Source: Mucilaginibacter sp. 14171R-50
GTDB lineage: Bacteria; Bacteroidota; Bacteroidia; Sphingobacteriales; Sphingobacteriaceae
Length of the DNA stretch: 64,000 bases
Direction: 5' to 3'
NCBI RefSeq assembly: GCF_010093045.1
Contig: NZ_CP048115.1
Coordinates: 372,001-436,000 of the forward strand
The notes under the pieces were generated by a model that made no database searches, had not been told where the DNA came from, and saw nothing but the letters and a program-made list of their open reading frames with translations. The stretch's first letter is position 1, and each line of letters begins with the position of its first letter. Below, one piece after another: positions 35,057 through 43,193 of the stretch. The position numbers and the translations under genes are program-made.

Positions 35057-36874
35057 TTATTTTAAAAAGGCTTTTATAACTTTTGCCGGGGTTTTACCCA
35101 AGTTGGTTAGTTTATACCATTTTGCCGCCGCAGGTATAACAAAGGTTTCGGCGTAGGCAAATACGTGGCGGCTGCCATCTGCGGTCTCTATCAAAACTTT
35201 TTGCCCTTCAACCAGCATCATAATGTGGCAGCAGTCGTTTGTATCTACACGGGTTTCGGCAGTAAACTCTATGCGGTGTATATCATAAAAATGATTAGGG
35301 TGCGTAGGTAAGTGCACCAGGGTATGATCGGTTGTTTGCTCAATTACCGTGGGTATCGAGATATATTCCTCTTTAACTTTTTGGCCTTTACACTCAAAAT
35401 TAAGGTTGTTAAAAGCGTGGTCTATATTAATTGGCCGTGGGTTCCCCTCAAGGTCCAACCTCAGCCAGTCGTACATTTTAAAGGTAAATATGTAAGGTGT
35501 AGCGCTAATCTCCAGCACCAGGTTGTTAGCGCCTGCGCTATGGATGGTTCCGTTTGGTATCAGGAAAAGGTCGTGCTTTTTAGCCTGGTGCACCTGTACA
35601 AAATCCTCTATTTGCACTTCTGTGCTTTCATTCTGGCTTTTAATCAGCGCAGCCTGAAATTCATCCGGATCTATGTTATCCTGAAAACCCAGGTAAACAT
35701 TCGCGTCTTCTTTACAGTCAAGTATATAGTAGGTTTCATCCTGTGTTATGTTCTCACCAAAAACATCCTGAATATACTTTAGGCTGGGGTGGCATTGTAT
35801 CGACAAGTTACCGCCGTCAAACGTATCCAAAAAATCAAACCTTATCGGGAACTCGTCGCCAAATCTTTCTGCGTGTTTACCCAATACCTGCTGTTGGTTA
35901 TTAAACATTAAAAAATCAAACGATGCTTCAAGCAGGTTACCATCACTTTCAAATATCAGTCCGTTTTCGGGCACTATCAATTCAAACGACCAGGCATAAT
36001 TAACAACATCCTTATTAATGCCCGGTATATGCTCTTTTATCCATTGCCCGCCCCAGGCGCCCGGCTCAAACCACGGCCTTACGCGTATAACCGATTGGCT
36101 CATTTTATTTAATCCTTCGGCAAAATCGGTTTTAAACATCCAGTTGATATTGTTCGCCCACTGGCCATCAGCCAACACGGTAATTTTATCAAGCAGTTGC
36201 TTTTTGTGCTGGTTAAGTAACACCCAGTCAACAAAGTAAAACCTTTTATACATCAGGTATGGTTCGTCAACTTCGCTGCTGCCCAGGTTTTTTATTGCTC
36301 CGGCCCTCATCCTGAACTGCAGCTCATTTTTAGGCATATCAATATATATTAAAGGTGCCTGCCAGTTAGCCAGCGATGCCCCTGTGCCTATTATGATGTT
36401 TATCTCAAACTCGCTGTTGGGTTGTTGTGCGCCCAGCTTTTCCGTTTGAAACAGGTCGTGAAGGTTTAACGTACATTTAGTACCCCAAACCGAATCTGCT
36501 GTACCCAGAAACGGCTTTACCAGGGTATCAACCTCAGCCTCCGGTTTCAAATACTGCGTAGTTTCTACCCAGTTGATGCTAAAGCCCTTTAAAGCTATAT
36601 GCTGTTCCAGGCCCGTTTTTACTTTATCCCACAAGATACCCGCGTAACCATCTATTACTACTGTTTTTTGCTTAATGACCCACCCGGCGAGCGCGTCATA
36701 ACCATTGAATATTTTGTTGTCGCCCAGTTTGCAAACCGGATAAATATTATACTCTTCCCCTGCAACTGCTTCTGTAGTTAATTTAGCAGGCATCAGTAGC
36801 TGTGCCGTTTTGCGAAGGCCGGCATCATCTATTTCTGCGTGTGCGGTTGGATTTTGAGATAAAGTTGAGTTCAT
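35057..36874 (-). CDS. Type I mannose-6-phosphate isomerase-like protein with extra N-terminal domain (605 aa)
   Basis: The C-terminal part, from about residue 260 (PWFEPGAWGGQWIKEH), is a type I phosphomannose isomerase cupin: zinc-ligand candidates are Gln360 and His362 (LSIQCHPSLKY), Glu380 (QDETYYIL) and His445 (PNGTIHSAGANN). Such an enzyme would convert mannose 6-phosphate to fructose 6-phosphate. Residues 1-255 form an additional domain that ordinary manA proteins lack; it contains VVIDGYAGILWDK and PLIYIDMPKNELQFRMR but no P-loop, and I do not recognise it. It is the first gene of the mannoside operon, divergent from the GntR regulator, so it probably sits at the point where imported mannose joins glycolysis. 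No manA symbol is given because of the fusion. Confidence 0.8.
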   Translation of the reverse strand: MNSTLSQNPTAHAEIDDAGLRKTAQLLMPAKLTTEAVAGEEYNIYPVCKLGDNKIFNGYDALAGWVIKQKTVVIDGYAGILWDKVKTGLEQHIALKGFSINWVETTQYLKPEAEVDTLVKPFLGTADSVWGTKCTLNLHDLFQTEKLGAQQPNSEFEINIIIGTGASLANWQAPLIYIDMPKNELQFRMRAGAIKNLGSSEVDEPYLMYKRFYFVDWVLLNQHKKQLLDKITVLADGQWANNINWMFKTDFAEGLNKMSQSVIRVRPWFEPGAWGGQWIKEHIPGINKDVVNYAWSFELIVPENGLIFESDGNLLEASFDFLMFNNQQQVLGKHAERFGDEFPIRFDFLDTFDGGNLSIQCHPSLKYIQDVFGENITQDETYYILDCKEDANVYLGFQDNIDPDEFQAALIKSQNESTEVQIEDFVQVHQAKKHDLFLIPNGTIHSAGANNLVLEISATPYIFTFKMYDWLRLDLEGNPRPINIDHAFNNLNFECKGQKVKEEYISIPTVIEQTTDHTLVHLPTHPNHFYDIHRIEFTAETRVDTNDCCHIMMLVEGQKVLIETADGSRHVFAYAETFVIPAAAKWYKLTNLGKTPAKVIKAFLK

Positions 36875-36879
36875 ATTAA

Positions 36880-36899
36880 TTGTACAAATGTATATACAT
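36880..36899. promoter_or_regulatory. Candidate GntR operator beside the isomerase-like gene
   Basis: TTGTACAA (36880-36887) is a perfect palindrome and is followed at once by ATGTATATACAT (36888-36899), another perfect palindrome. TGTATATACA (36889-36898) fits TGTA-N2-TACA, as does the site at 18922-18931. It lies six bases upstream of the ATG at 36874. Confidence 0.5.
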
Positions 36900-36975
36900 A
36901 TTTAAGAGCGCGTTATAATTGCCCTTATTGTTTATTATAGTCGAATGAAATTTACAGGGCTTATATATATTATAA

Positions 36976-37009
36976 TGTACAAACATATAAATAAAATCAT
37001 AATTCCAAA
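36976..37009 (-). promoter_or_regulatory. Promoter of the mannoside PUL operon, with shared 13-mer
   Basis: Minus-strand TTTG (37009-37006), 18-base spacer and TATGTTTG (36987-36980), both matching the Bacteroidota consensus. Transcription would start near 36973, a leader of about 99 bases. The -7 box lies in TGTACAAACATAT (36976-36988), the 13-mer also at 18926-18938. Confidence 0.6.
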
Positions 37010-37130
37010 TTATTTCCTCGAAAAAAGTTGGCGCTATTGGTGGTACGGCTAAATTTTAATTTATATTTCTATATGTTCAAACAAATTATCTAAATTTCAA
37101 AATACTTAATATTGCCGCATATTTTTAACA

Positions 37131-37859
37131 ATGAAGTATTCTATAGATCATAAGAGCCCTATCCCGTTACATGCCCAAGCAGAAACGCTGTTACGACAAC
37201 TAATTGAGCAGGATGATTACCAAAACGGTAAAATTTTACCTAACGAAGTAGAACTGGCCAAAATGCTGGCCATATCACGTACCACTTTAAGGCAGGCAAT
37301 TACCAAACTGGTTTTTGAGGGACTCTTGGTGCGTAAAAAACGAACCGGCACCAAGGTTGCGCAAGGCGCGGTAAGCTCGAAATCAAATAACTGGCTGAGT
37401 TTCTCGCAAGAAATGAAGTTAAGGGGCATTCCTATAAAAAACTTCGAATTTCATGTTACCTGGGTATACCCCGACGAAGCATTGGCTAATTTTTTTGAAA
37501 TAAAAACCGATAGAAAAATACTGAAGATGGAGCGTGTAAGGGGTAAACCGGAAGAACCTTTCGTTTACTTTGCCTCATACTTTCACCCGCGTGTCGGTTT
37601 AACAGGCGAGGAGGACTTTAAAAGACCATTATACGAAATGCTGGAGCAAGAGCACTCGGTTATTGCTACCCTTTCCAAAGAGGAGATAAGCGCTAAAGCA
37701 GCAGATTCGTTCATAGCCAACAAACTTAAAATTGCCGCAGGCAGCCCTGTGTTATTTCGCAAACGTTTTGTGTTTGATCAGGGCGAGCGTCCTATTGAGT
37801 ATAATCTGGGCTACTACAAAGCCGATAGCTTTGTGTATACGGTAGAAAGCTCGAGGTAG
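37131..37859 (+). CDS. GntR family (HutC/UTRA) transcriptional regulator (242 aa)
   Basis: An N-terminal winged helix (LLRQLIEQDDYQNGKILPNEVEL begins the pattern, and ISRTTLRQAITKLVFEG is the recognition helix) followed by the UTRA ligand-binding domain from about residue 95 (VTWVYPDEALANFF, then the RKRFVFDQGERPIEYNLGYY strand). Members bind sugars or phosphorylated sugars and repress the linked pathway. It is divergent from the mannoside operon, with 256 bases of shared promoter DNA, and is the likely regulator of the locus. The candidate operators at 18920 and 36880-36988 fit that role; this is inferred. Confidence 0.9.
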   Translation: MKYSIDHKSPIPLHAQAETLLRQLIEQDDYQNGKILPNEVELAKMLAISRTTLRQAITKLVFEGLLVRKKRTGTKVAQGAVSSKSNNWLSFSQEMKLRGIPIKNFEFHVTWVYPDEALANFFEIKTDRKILKMERVRGKPEEPFVYFASYFHPRVGLTGEEDFKRPLYEMLEQEHSVIATLSKEEISAKAADSFIANKLKIAAGSPVLFRKRFVFDQGERPIEYNLGYYKADSFVYTVESSR

Positions 37860-37906
37860 TAAGGGTTTTATCAATAATTAATAGATAAGTAAAACGGCGA
37901 TAAGAG

Positions 37907-38602
37907 TTAATTAACTTTAGTGATGCGTCCGGAACCTGAATAATTTGAGTTAGCAATTTTTGCATTTCCTGTATATTCCAAACCACCCGAACCGGATATA
38001 CTTGCTGATACAGAAATATTAGCTATTATAGAAACGCCGCCGGAGCCAGATATTTTAGCATTAACCGTTTGCGCCGTAAATTCTTTAGCATTTATGCTCC
38101 CTGATCCGGAAACGCTGACTGCTGCACTACCGGTACTGCCGTTTAAATCGATGCTGCCTGACCCGCTAACGCTTGCCCTAAATACTGTCGACTTTACCCC
38201 GGCTTTTAAATTGCCTGAACCACTGACTGCCAGTGTGGCGTTTTCGCCGGTGATCACGCCGGTCAAAACCGCGTTGCCCGACCCGCCGTTCGCCAGGTAA
38301 CTTAACTTTTTCGCGGTTATATATACATTAGCCCGTTTTACGTTACTGTGGTTTTTCCACCCGTTTTTGAGACCTATTTTAAGTACGCCGTCTTCAACTA
38401 CAGTTTTTATATCATTTAAAACTTCAGCATCTACATCAAGTTTCAGGCTTTCTGTTCCGTCTATTTTAATTTGCACATTGAATGGCCCGTTGCATTCAAT
38501 ACCGGTGAATCCGGAAACATCACGGGTCACTTCCTGAGCGGCTGCGCTAAAAGTAATTACCGCACATATGACCAATACGAAACAGCTAATTGCTTTTTTC
38601 AT
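37907..38602 (-). CDS. DUF2807 (head GIN domain) exported protein (231 aa)
   Basis: A signal peptide (MKKAISCFVLVICAVITFSAAAQ) precedes a right-handed repeat of Ser/Gly/Asn motifs: LAVSGSGNLKAG, ASVSGSGSIDLNG, VSVSGSGSINAKE, AKISGSGGVSII, ASISGSGGLEYTG and SNYSGSGRITKV, six turns of a beta-helix with a VSGSGxI core. The family is DUF2807, called head GIN domain; its proteins are common and of unknown function in Bacteroidota. It converges with the GntR gene. Confidence 0.85.
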   Translation of the reverse strand: MKKAISCFVLVICAVITFSAAAQEVTRDVSGFTGIECNGPFNVQIKIDGTESLKLDVDAEVLNDIKTVVEDGVLKIGLKNGWKNHSNVKRANVYITAKKLSYLANGGSGNAVLTGVITGENATLAVSGSGNLKAGVKSTVFRASVSGSGSIDLNGSTGSAAVSVSGSGSINAKEFTAQTVNAKISGSGGVSIIANISVSASISGSGGLEYTGNAKIANSNYSGSGRITKVN

Positions 38603-38761
38603 AACAAGTTTTTTAATAAGACGCCTCGAACCATCAAGGTGTTACTGAGATTTGAATTTCATTGTGTCATTATTTAGTACCTGATGAGACAACCATTTTG
38701 AACCTTGGTTAAACAGCTTACTTTGTACAAAATAGATTATACTTCTGCAAAAGATATCAAT

Positions 38762-39853
38762 TTAAAAATTCCACCAGACATCTCTCCTGGGGGGCCTTCC
38801 CAAAGTGTAAGGCTCGCCAATACGCGGCACGTTTACAGGTATACCCTCTTTTGCAGCAGCAGGCAAAAGCTGCTTTATTGCCTCGTTCCATGGGTGATCG
38901 GCCTCTTCAAACTTAGCCCAGTGGATTGGCTGCAGCAAGCGTGCCTGCAGGTCAACACCGGCCCGGGCGGCCTGCCCCAGCCATAAATGCGCCCACGGCC
39001 AATTGGTGCTGTATTGCCCGCACTCAAGCATTGCCAAATCAAACGGCCCGTATTTTTGGCCTATTTGTTTAAAAAGCGTACCATAACCGCTGTCGCCGCC
39101 ATAAAACATCCTGTACTTGCCCGCTTGTATCACATATGACGCCCAAAGGGTTTTATTTGATTTAGAATAGGTACGGTTGCTGCGGTGCTGCGCCTGCGTA
39201 GCAGTAACCTGTAAGCCGCCTGGAAGTGTAACTGATTGCTCCCAGTTTAATTCAATGATGTTTTTACGATCAAACCCCCAATACACTAAAGTAGAACCCA
39301 AGCCCAGGGGCACTATAGCGGTTTTAATATGATCTTTTAATTTTCGTAATGTACTGTAGTCTAAGTGATCGTAGTGATCATGAGAGATGATCAGCACGTC
39401 AATTGGGGGCATATCTTTGGCATGGTAATGCGTTGTCCCTTTAAATGCTGTAACCAACCCAGGCACCGGCCCGGCATGGTTGCTTAAGATGGGATCAATA
39501 AGGATATTACCCTGCCCGGTTTTAATAAGCATAGATGAATGCCCAAACCAAACCACTGTTGGTGCGGGTGCTGTTAATGTATTCAAGTCGGTTTTTACCC
39601 AGGGAAGTCCAAGAGAAGGCCTGGTGATCCTGGAGCGGTTGTGGAATAGCAACAGCAACTTATTGCGCTTCACTGTTGAGTCAGTAAGCTCAGCCAGGTT
39701 TTCAAAAACGCCATTTTTGTAATTGGGTAAAGTATCTAACCGAGCAAGGTCTTCACCATCAGGATCTTTCCCCACCGATCGTACTATACCGCAACCTGCC
39801 GCCACTGTAAGCAAAAGCGCGGCTATTACTATCCTTAACCCCCTGTTATTCAT
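38762..39853 (-). CDS. Metallo-beta-lactamase fold lipoprotein (NAPE-PLD/UlaG-like, 363 aa)
   Basis: Start set at ATG 39853 (MNNRGLRIVIAALLLTVAAGC, lipobox Cys21); the longest frame begins at a TTG. The MBL fold has the metal motif SHDHYDHLDY, after the conserved FGHSSMLIKTGQGNILIDP, then MFYGGDSGYGTLFKQIGQ with an Asp ligand, and QPIHWAKFEEADHPWNE. This combination, with LIDPILSN and the later AWHH-like segment, is that of NAPE-PLD and related phosphodiesterases/lactonases. The substrate is unknown. Likely periplasmic, lipid-anchored. Confidence 0.85.
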   Translation of the reverse strand: MNNRGLRIVIAALLLTVAAGCGIVRSVGKDPDGEDLARLDTLPNYKNGVFENLAELTDSTVKRNKLLLLFHNRSRITRPSLGLPWVKTDLNTLTAPAPTVVWFGHSSMLIKTGQGNILIDPILSNHAGPVPGLVTAFKGTTHYHAKDMPPIDVLIISHDHYDHLDYSTLRKLKDHIKTAIVPLGLGSTLVYWGFDRKNIIELNWEQSVTLPGGLQVTATQAQHRSNRTYSKSNKTLWASYVIQAGKYRMFYGGDSGYGTLFKQIGQKYGPFDLAMLECGQYSTNWPWAHLWLGQAARAGVDLQARLLQPIHWAKFEEADHPWNEAIKQLLPAAAKEGIPVNVPRIGEPYTLGRPPRRDVWWNF

Positions 39854-40230
39854 TGTGATATTAACGTTGATATTCAAAAAATAGTCTAACAGACGTACAG
39901 CGGGTAAAAGAAAAACTCCTTGCCAGGAAATCTACCAACTTTAACAGCATATAAAAAATGCGCCCCGGATCTCATCCCGGAACGCACCAACATAGTGTTC
40001 AAACTAAACCTCAGATCTGTTTAAAGATCAAAGTCCTTTAATTCGATAACCGGCCGCTTTCAATAACCCGCCTACCCCATATATTTTATTCGCTCCTTAA
40101 ACTTTTAAGCTGCGTTTACAACTTGAAAAACTTACGGCGGTAAGTGCGACAAACAAGTCGCCGGTACTGTTCTGACAATCGCCATCAGAAAAGTGCAATG
40201 ATCCTTTTTAATCTGCACAATTTGTACAGA
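39854..40230. other. Intergenic stretch of about 380 bases
   Basis: Holds a minus-strand terminator at 39953-39986 and, further right, short inverted pairs such as CTTAC/GTAAG near 40131-40144 and GCGAC/GTCGC just after. No ORF or clear promoter. Its purpose beyond transcription end is unclear. Confidence 0.5.
39953..39986 (-). terminator. Minus-strand terminator downstream of the M56 operon
   Basis: On the minus strand TGCGTTCCGGGA (39986-39975) pairs with TCCGGGGCGCA (39969-39959) including two U-G pairs that only work on this strand, followed by TTTTTT. It is about 245 bases after the repeat-protein gene. Confidence 0.5.
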
Positions 40231-40983
40231 TCAATCTCCTTTGATCACCCCGTCACGGTCATAATTAAAGTGGTCATACAATAAGCCGTATTTGTCTTTG
40301 CTGTATTTGGCATGATACTTTTTGGCAACCGCTTCGGGCTGCCTGATACCATTCACAAAAAGCCCGGGGCCGTTAAAGTTCAGCTGCCGCAGATCATTTT
40401 CATCTTTGATGATATGATCGTTGACCAGATCCTTGGTAATCGCCTTCATCAGCGCTTCCATTGCCTTGGCCTGTGCATCGTTCTTGCCGCTCTGTTCCTG
40501 ATTGAGCAGCGCCTGTGCTTCATTCCGCTTTTGTTGCTCAGCGTTTTCACGAGCTTGTGCTTTATTGCGAACAGCCTGCTCAGCGTTACGTTCCTGCTGC
40601 TCGGTATTTAGTCGTGCCTGCGCTTTATTGCGTACGGCCTGTTCCTCATTTAAAGAAGCCTGGGCTGCATTACGCGCAGCCTGGGCGTTGTTGCGTTTAG
40701 CCTGCTCTTTTAGGTCCTGGCGGATGTGGCTGCTCGCGGTACTATATTTAGACCAGTCCGCCTCCGGAATGGTAACCCCGTCAACAGAAAGGCCGGTCAT
40801 TTTCTCATTCATCCATTCGATCTGATAATGCTTACCATCGTAATCGGTCTGGACAGATTCTACACGTTTACCATTCTTGTCGGTAATGCGGTAGGTGTTA
40901 CTTTTTGTTTGCGCCCCGGCGCAAAGTGAGGACAATAGGATAACAGTCAGCCAAAGGCTGCGCTTCAAATTCATCATTTTCAT
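40231..40983 (-). CDS. Exported protein with Q/N heptad repeats and BlaR-tail-like domain (250 aa)
   Basis: A signal peptide (residues 1-24) leads to about 65 residues of beta-rich sequence, then twelve heptads of the form xxQxxxN (residues 92-175; for example NAQAARNAAQASLNEEQAVR), then a C-terminal domain of about 70 residues with LNFNGPGLFVNGIRQPEAVA. Other Bacteroidota M56 receptors carry a similar tail fused to the peptidase, here it is in a separate protein. The repeat is the same one that ends the upstream M56 protein (41077-42546), so the two could join through it. Probably periplasmic. Third gene of the BlaI/M56 unit; function unknown. Confidence 0.75.
   Translation of the reverse strand: MKMMNLKRSLWLTVILLSSLCAGAQTKSNTYRITDKNGKRVESVQTDYDGKHYQIEWMNEKMTGLSVDGVTIPEADWSKYSTASSHIRQDLKEQAKRNNAQAARNAAQASLNEEQAVRNKAQARLNTEQQERNAEQAVRNKAQARENAEQQKRNEAQALLNQEQSGKNDAQAKAMEALMKAITKDLVNDHIIKDENDLRQLNFNGPGLFVNGIRQPEAVAKKYHAKYSKDKYGLLYDHFNYDRDGVIKGD
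40459..40710 (-). repeat. DNA encoding twelve Q/N heptads
   Basis: In-frame 21-base units coding for xxQxxxN, twice as long period being visible where runs like AGCGTT and GCGTAC recur. This is coding repeat DNA, not a CRISPR array. Confidence 0.7.
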
Positions 40984-41076
40984 GTTGTTGTTACTTAAGG
41001 TTAAAAATTGGACAATAAGGGTTCGTTCCGCCGCGTAACGGCAGTTTAGATACTAATAAATTGGTAAATATTGGTG

Positions 41077-42546
41077 TTACTTTTGCCGGCTCAATGATTC
41101 AGCATTCTTCCTCGCCTGTAGTTCGTTGCGCTTGGCCTGCTCACGGTTCCGGTCCGCCTGCTCCTCGTTCCGGATCCGCTGCTTTTCATTATTCTTAGCT
41201 TGCTCCACATTCAGCATGGCCTGCACTGCATTTTTAGCGGCCTGTTGTTCGTTCAGTTCGGCTTGCTGTTTATTTTTTTGCTCCTGTTCCTGGTTGCGCT
41301 GCTGTTGTAGAGCATTGTTGGCGGCTTCCCACTGAGTAACCTGAGGCTGTACAGTTGGTTGAACAACCTGCCGAACAGATTTCCGCGCTCCAAGTTTACC
41401 CGGAGGTTCGTGGCGTGCCCTGCGTTTGGCAGTATGAGCTTTGGCTTTCAGAACTTTTTGTTTGGCTGCGCTCCCGGGTGTTTGTTTTGCTACAGAAACA
41501 ACACGTATGGCGGGCGTCTCGTGATAGCTTGCCGGGGCAACCGGCGCTTTGGTCACCGTAAAGGCCGCGAACAAAGCAACCAACACAATCAAACCCGAAA
41601 GACAGAATATCTTATCCGCCGGGGCAGGCATACGCTGCCGACCATGAATGATCCTGCTGACGCGGTTGAGCAGTTGGTTTTGCTTTCCCGGGAAAGCCGT
41701 TTGAAAGTTTTTTCCGTACAGCGCGTATTCCTTGAAGGTGATCAGGGCCTCCACAAACCCCCTTTTATCTTTGGTTTGCGCCAGGGCTATGTCATCGCAG
41801 CAATTCTCGCGTTCATCCCGTAACAGTGCACATAGCCACAGCAAGCCGGGATTGAAAAAGAATACGGTCTCTGCGAGCGTTTGGAACAAATTAATGATAT
41901 AGTCATTTCGCCGGATATGCGCCAGCTCGTGGAGCAGAACCGCTTCCACTTGTCCTGCCGGTATTCCAGCCAGCATACCCAGCGGCATAAGGATCACCGG
42001 TTTAAGATGGCCGATAACGACGGGCACCTGCACCAGGCCTGATTCTAATAGCCGGACCGTTCGCCGCAGTCTAATTTTGCGGCAAAGTGATAGGAACCTG
42101 TTATTCCAGTCCTCATCCGGACTGCAGACCATGCGGTGTCGCGCATATTGGAGATACACCAGGCCATTGATCAAGCGCACCGTGCGGAACAGGAACATGA
42201 GTGACCAGAGCAAAACGACGAGCGGGGCGTTCTCCGTGAAGTACTGCGTGAAACTGATGAAGCCCATGTGGAGATTACTATTGCCACCGCTTACGCCAGG
42301 TACTATTGGCTCTACCTGCCAATCGTTCCACTCCATGATCAACGTCAGGCCGCAAGCCAGCAGGAACAGTACTGTTTGCGACAAGACGATGCGGTATCGT
42401 ATGGCTGCACTGGCCTTACCATTGATCATTAGCAAAAACATCGTCAACAACGCCAGCAGCAGGCCCTGCCACAGCGAATGGATAAGCATCCAGCTAAAAG
42501 ACCGGATGAAATGCTGAGCGGTTTCTGTTAATGCCAATACATTCAT
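41077..42546 (-). CDS. BlaR1/MecR1-like M56 peptidase receptor with Q/N heptad tail (489 aa)
   Basis: A membrane zinc peptidase of family M56. Membrane helices occupy the first half, with VLLHELAHIRRNDYI as HExxH motif around residue 205 and NCCDDIALAQTKDKRG as the following metal-binding loop. After a final membrane helix (FCLSGLIVLVALFAAFTVTK) comes a linker and, at residues 411-481, ten heptads of the form xxQxxxN (EEQADRNREQAKRN is typical). In BlaR1 the extracellular part senses beta-lactam, but here it lacks a penicillin-binding domain, so the signal is different. The gene is seven bases downstream of blaI, and its targets are likely BlaI and the repeat protein next to it. Confidence 0.85.
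   Translation of the reverse strand: MNVLALTETAQHFIRSFSWMLIHSLWQGLLLALLTMFLLMINGKASAAIRYRIVLSQTVLFLLACGLTLIMEWNDWQVEPIVPGVSGGNSNLHMGFISFTQYFTENAPLVVLLWSLMFLFRTVRLINGLVYLQYARHRMVCSPDEDWNNRFLSLCRKIRLRRTVRLLESGLVQVPVVIGHLKPVILMPLGMLAGIPAGQVEAVLLHELAHIRRNDYIINLFQTLAETVFFFNPGLLWLCALLRDERENCCDDIALAQTKDKRGFVEALITFKEYALYGKNFQTAFPGKQNQLLNRVSRIIHGRQRMPAPADKIFCLSGLIVLVALFAAFTVTKAPVAPASYHETPAIRVVSVAKQTPGSAAKQKVLKAKAHTAKRRARHEPPGKLGARKSVRQVVQPTVQPQVTQWEAANNALQQQRNQEQEQKNKQQAELNEQQAAKNAVQAMLNVEQAKNNEKQRIRNEEQADRNREQAKRNELQARKNAESLSRQK
41104..41316 (-). repeat. DNA encoding ten Q/N heptads in the M56 tail
   Basis: Twenty-one-base units coding for xxQxxxN at the C-terminus of the M56 protein, with the same consensus as the units at 40459-40710 in the next gene. 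Confidence 0.7.
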
Positions 42547-42553
42547 TTCCTCA

Positions 42554-42946
42554 TCATTTGATTTGATTAAGCAGATCTTTCATCCTCCGCAGCTCTTCGG
42601 CAGATGTTTTATCATTCCCCAGCAGGGCAACCATCAGGCTGCTGGGCGAGCCGTTATACATACTGTCCATAAAGCGGTCAAGAAGGCTGCCTTTAACCTG
42701 TGCTTCTTTCAGCGCTGCCGTATAAACGTGTTTCATGCTGCTTTCGTCCCGATACAGCATTCCTTTTTCTTTCATCGTCTGCATGAGTTTTAAGGTCGAG
42801 GTATAGATCACCGCTTCCTTTTGCTCGTTAAGTTTATCATGTACAAATCGCACGGTAGATGGCCCGTATTGCCATAATAGCTGCAGCACGTTCATTTCTG
42901 TTTTTGTGGGTATCACTTCCTCAGTAGCCGCTTTTTTCGATTCCAT
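42554..42946 (-). CDS. BlaI/MecI/CopY-family repressor (130 aa)
   Basis: Winged-helix repressor: PTKTEMNVLQLLWQYGPSTV begins the DNA-binding domain and VIYTSTLKLMQTMKEKGML is its recognition part; the C-terminus LRRMKDLLNQIK is the dimerisation helix. The start is ATG 42946, because the longer frame starts at TTG. It is encoded with the M56 peptidase, as in the bla/mec systems, where the peptidase cleaves the repressor upon a signal. The promoter (42950-42981) sits so close to the ATG that the mRNA may be leaderless. Confidence 0.92.
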   Translation of the reverse strand: MESKKAATEEVIPTKTEMNVLQLLWQYGPSTVRFVHDKLNEQKEAVIYTSTLKLMQTMKEKGMLYRDESSMKHVYTAALKEAQVKGSLLDRFMDSMYNGSPSSLMVALLGNDKTSAEELRRMKDLLNQIK

Positions 42947-42949
42947 ATT

Positions 42950-42981
42950 CAAAGGTATGTATTAAAAACGTACGTTCCAAA
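42950..42981 (-). promoter_or_regulatory. Consensus promoter and palindrome of the blaI unit
   Basis: Minus-strand TTTG (42981-42978), 20-base spacer, TACCTTTG (42957-42950): a perfect match to both consensus boxes. A perfect palindrome AACGTACGTT (42967-42976) lies in the spacer and is the likely operator. The -7 box ends four bases before the ATG, so the start would be at or near the codon. Confidence 0.65.
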
Positions 42982-43110
42982 TAAATATGTATTTAAATTC
43001 AAAATTATAACGTCATATGCATTTTCGATGATTAGGCGCAGGCATTACCTGGGTTGAACGAATGCCCTACCGAAATACAACATTTAACGTTAAGTAATTA
43101 GTTATCAGTA

Positions 43111-43122
43111 ACAAATATTTGT
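43111..43122. promoter_or_regulatory. Perfect 12-base palindrome in intergenic region
   Basis: ACAAATATTTGT, an AT-rich perfect palindrome between blaI and the hydrolase gene. It could be an operator, but I know no factor that binds it. Confidence 0.35.
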
Positions 43123-43193
43123 ATAGTAACGTCAAATTATATAAATTTAATCGCGTGCTGCTAGTTGAGCTGCAACTTCATAACTAATATCAA

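Noticed and set aside
36766..36874. Possible frameshift or gene fusion error at the isomerase N-terminus
   Set aside because: The frame is continuous from ATG 36874 with coding-like composition over the whole N-terminal domain, so a real fusion is more likely than an error.
40459..40710. Regular short DNA repeats that could suggest a CRISPR array
   Set aside because: The period is 21 bases in frame, coding for xxQxxxN heptads; no unique spacers and no cas genes.
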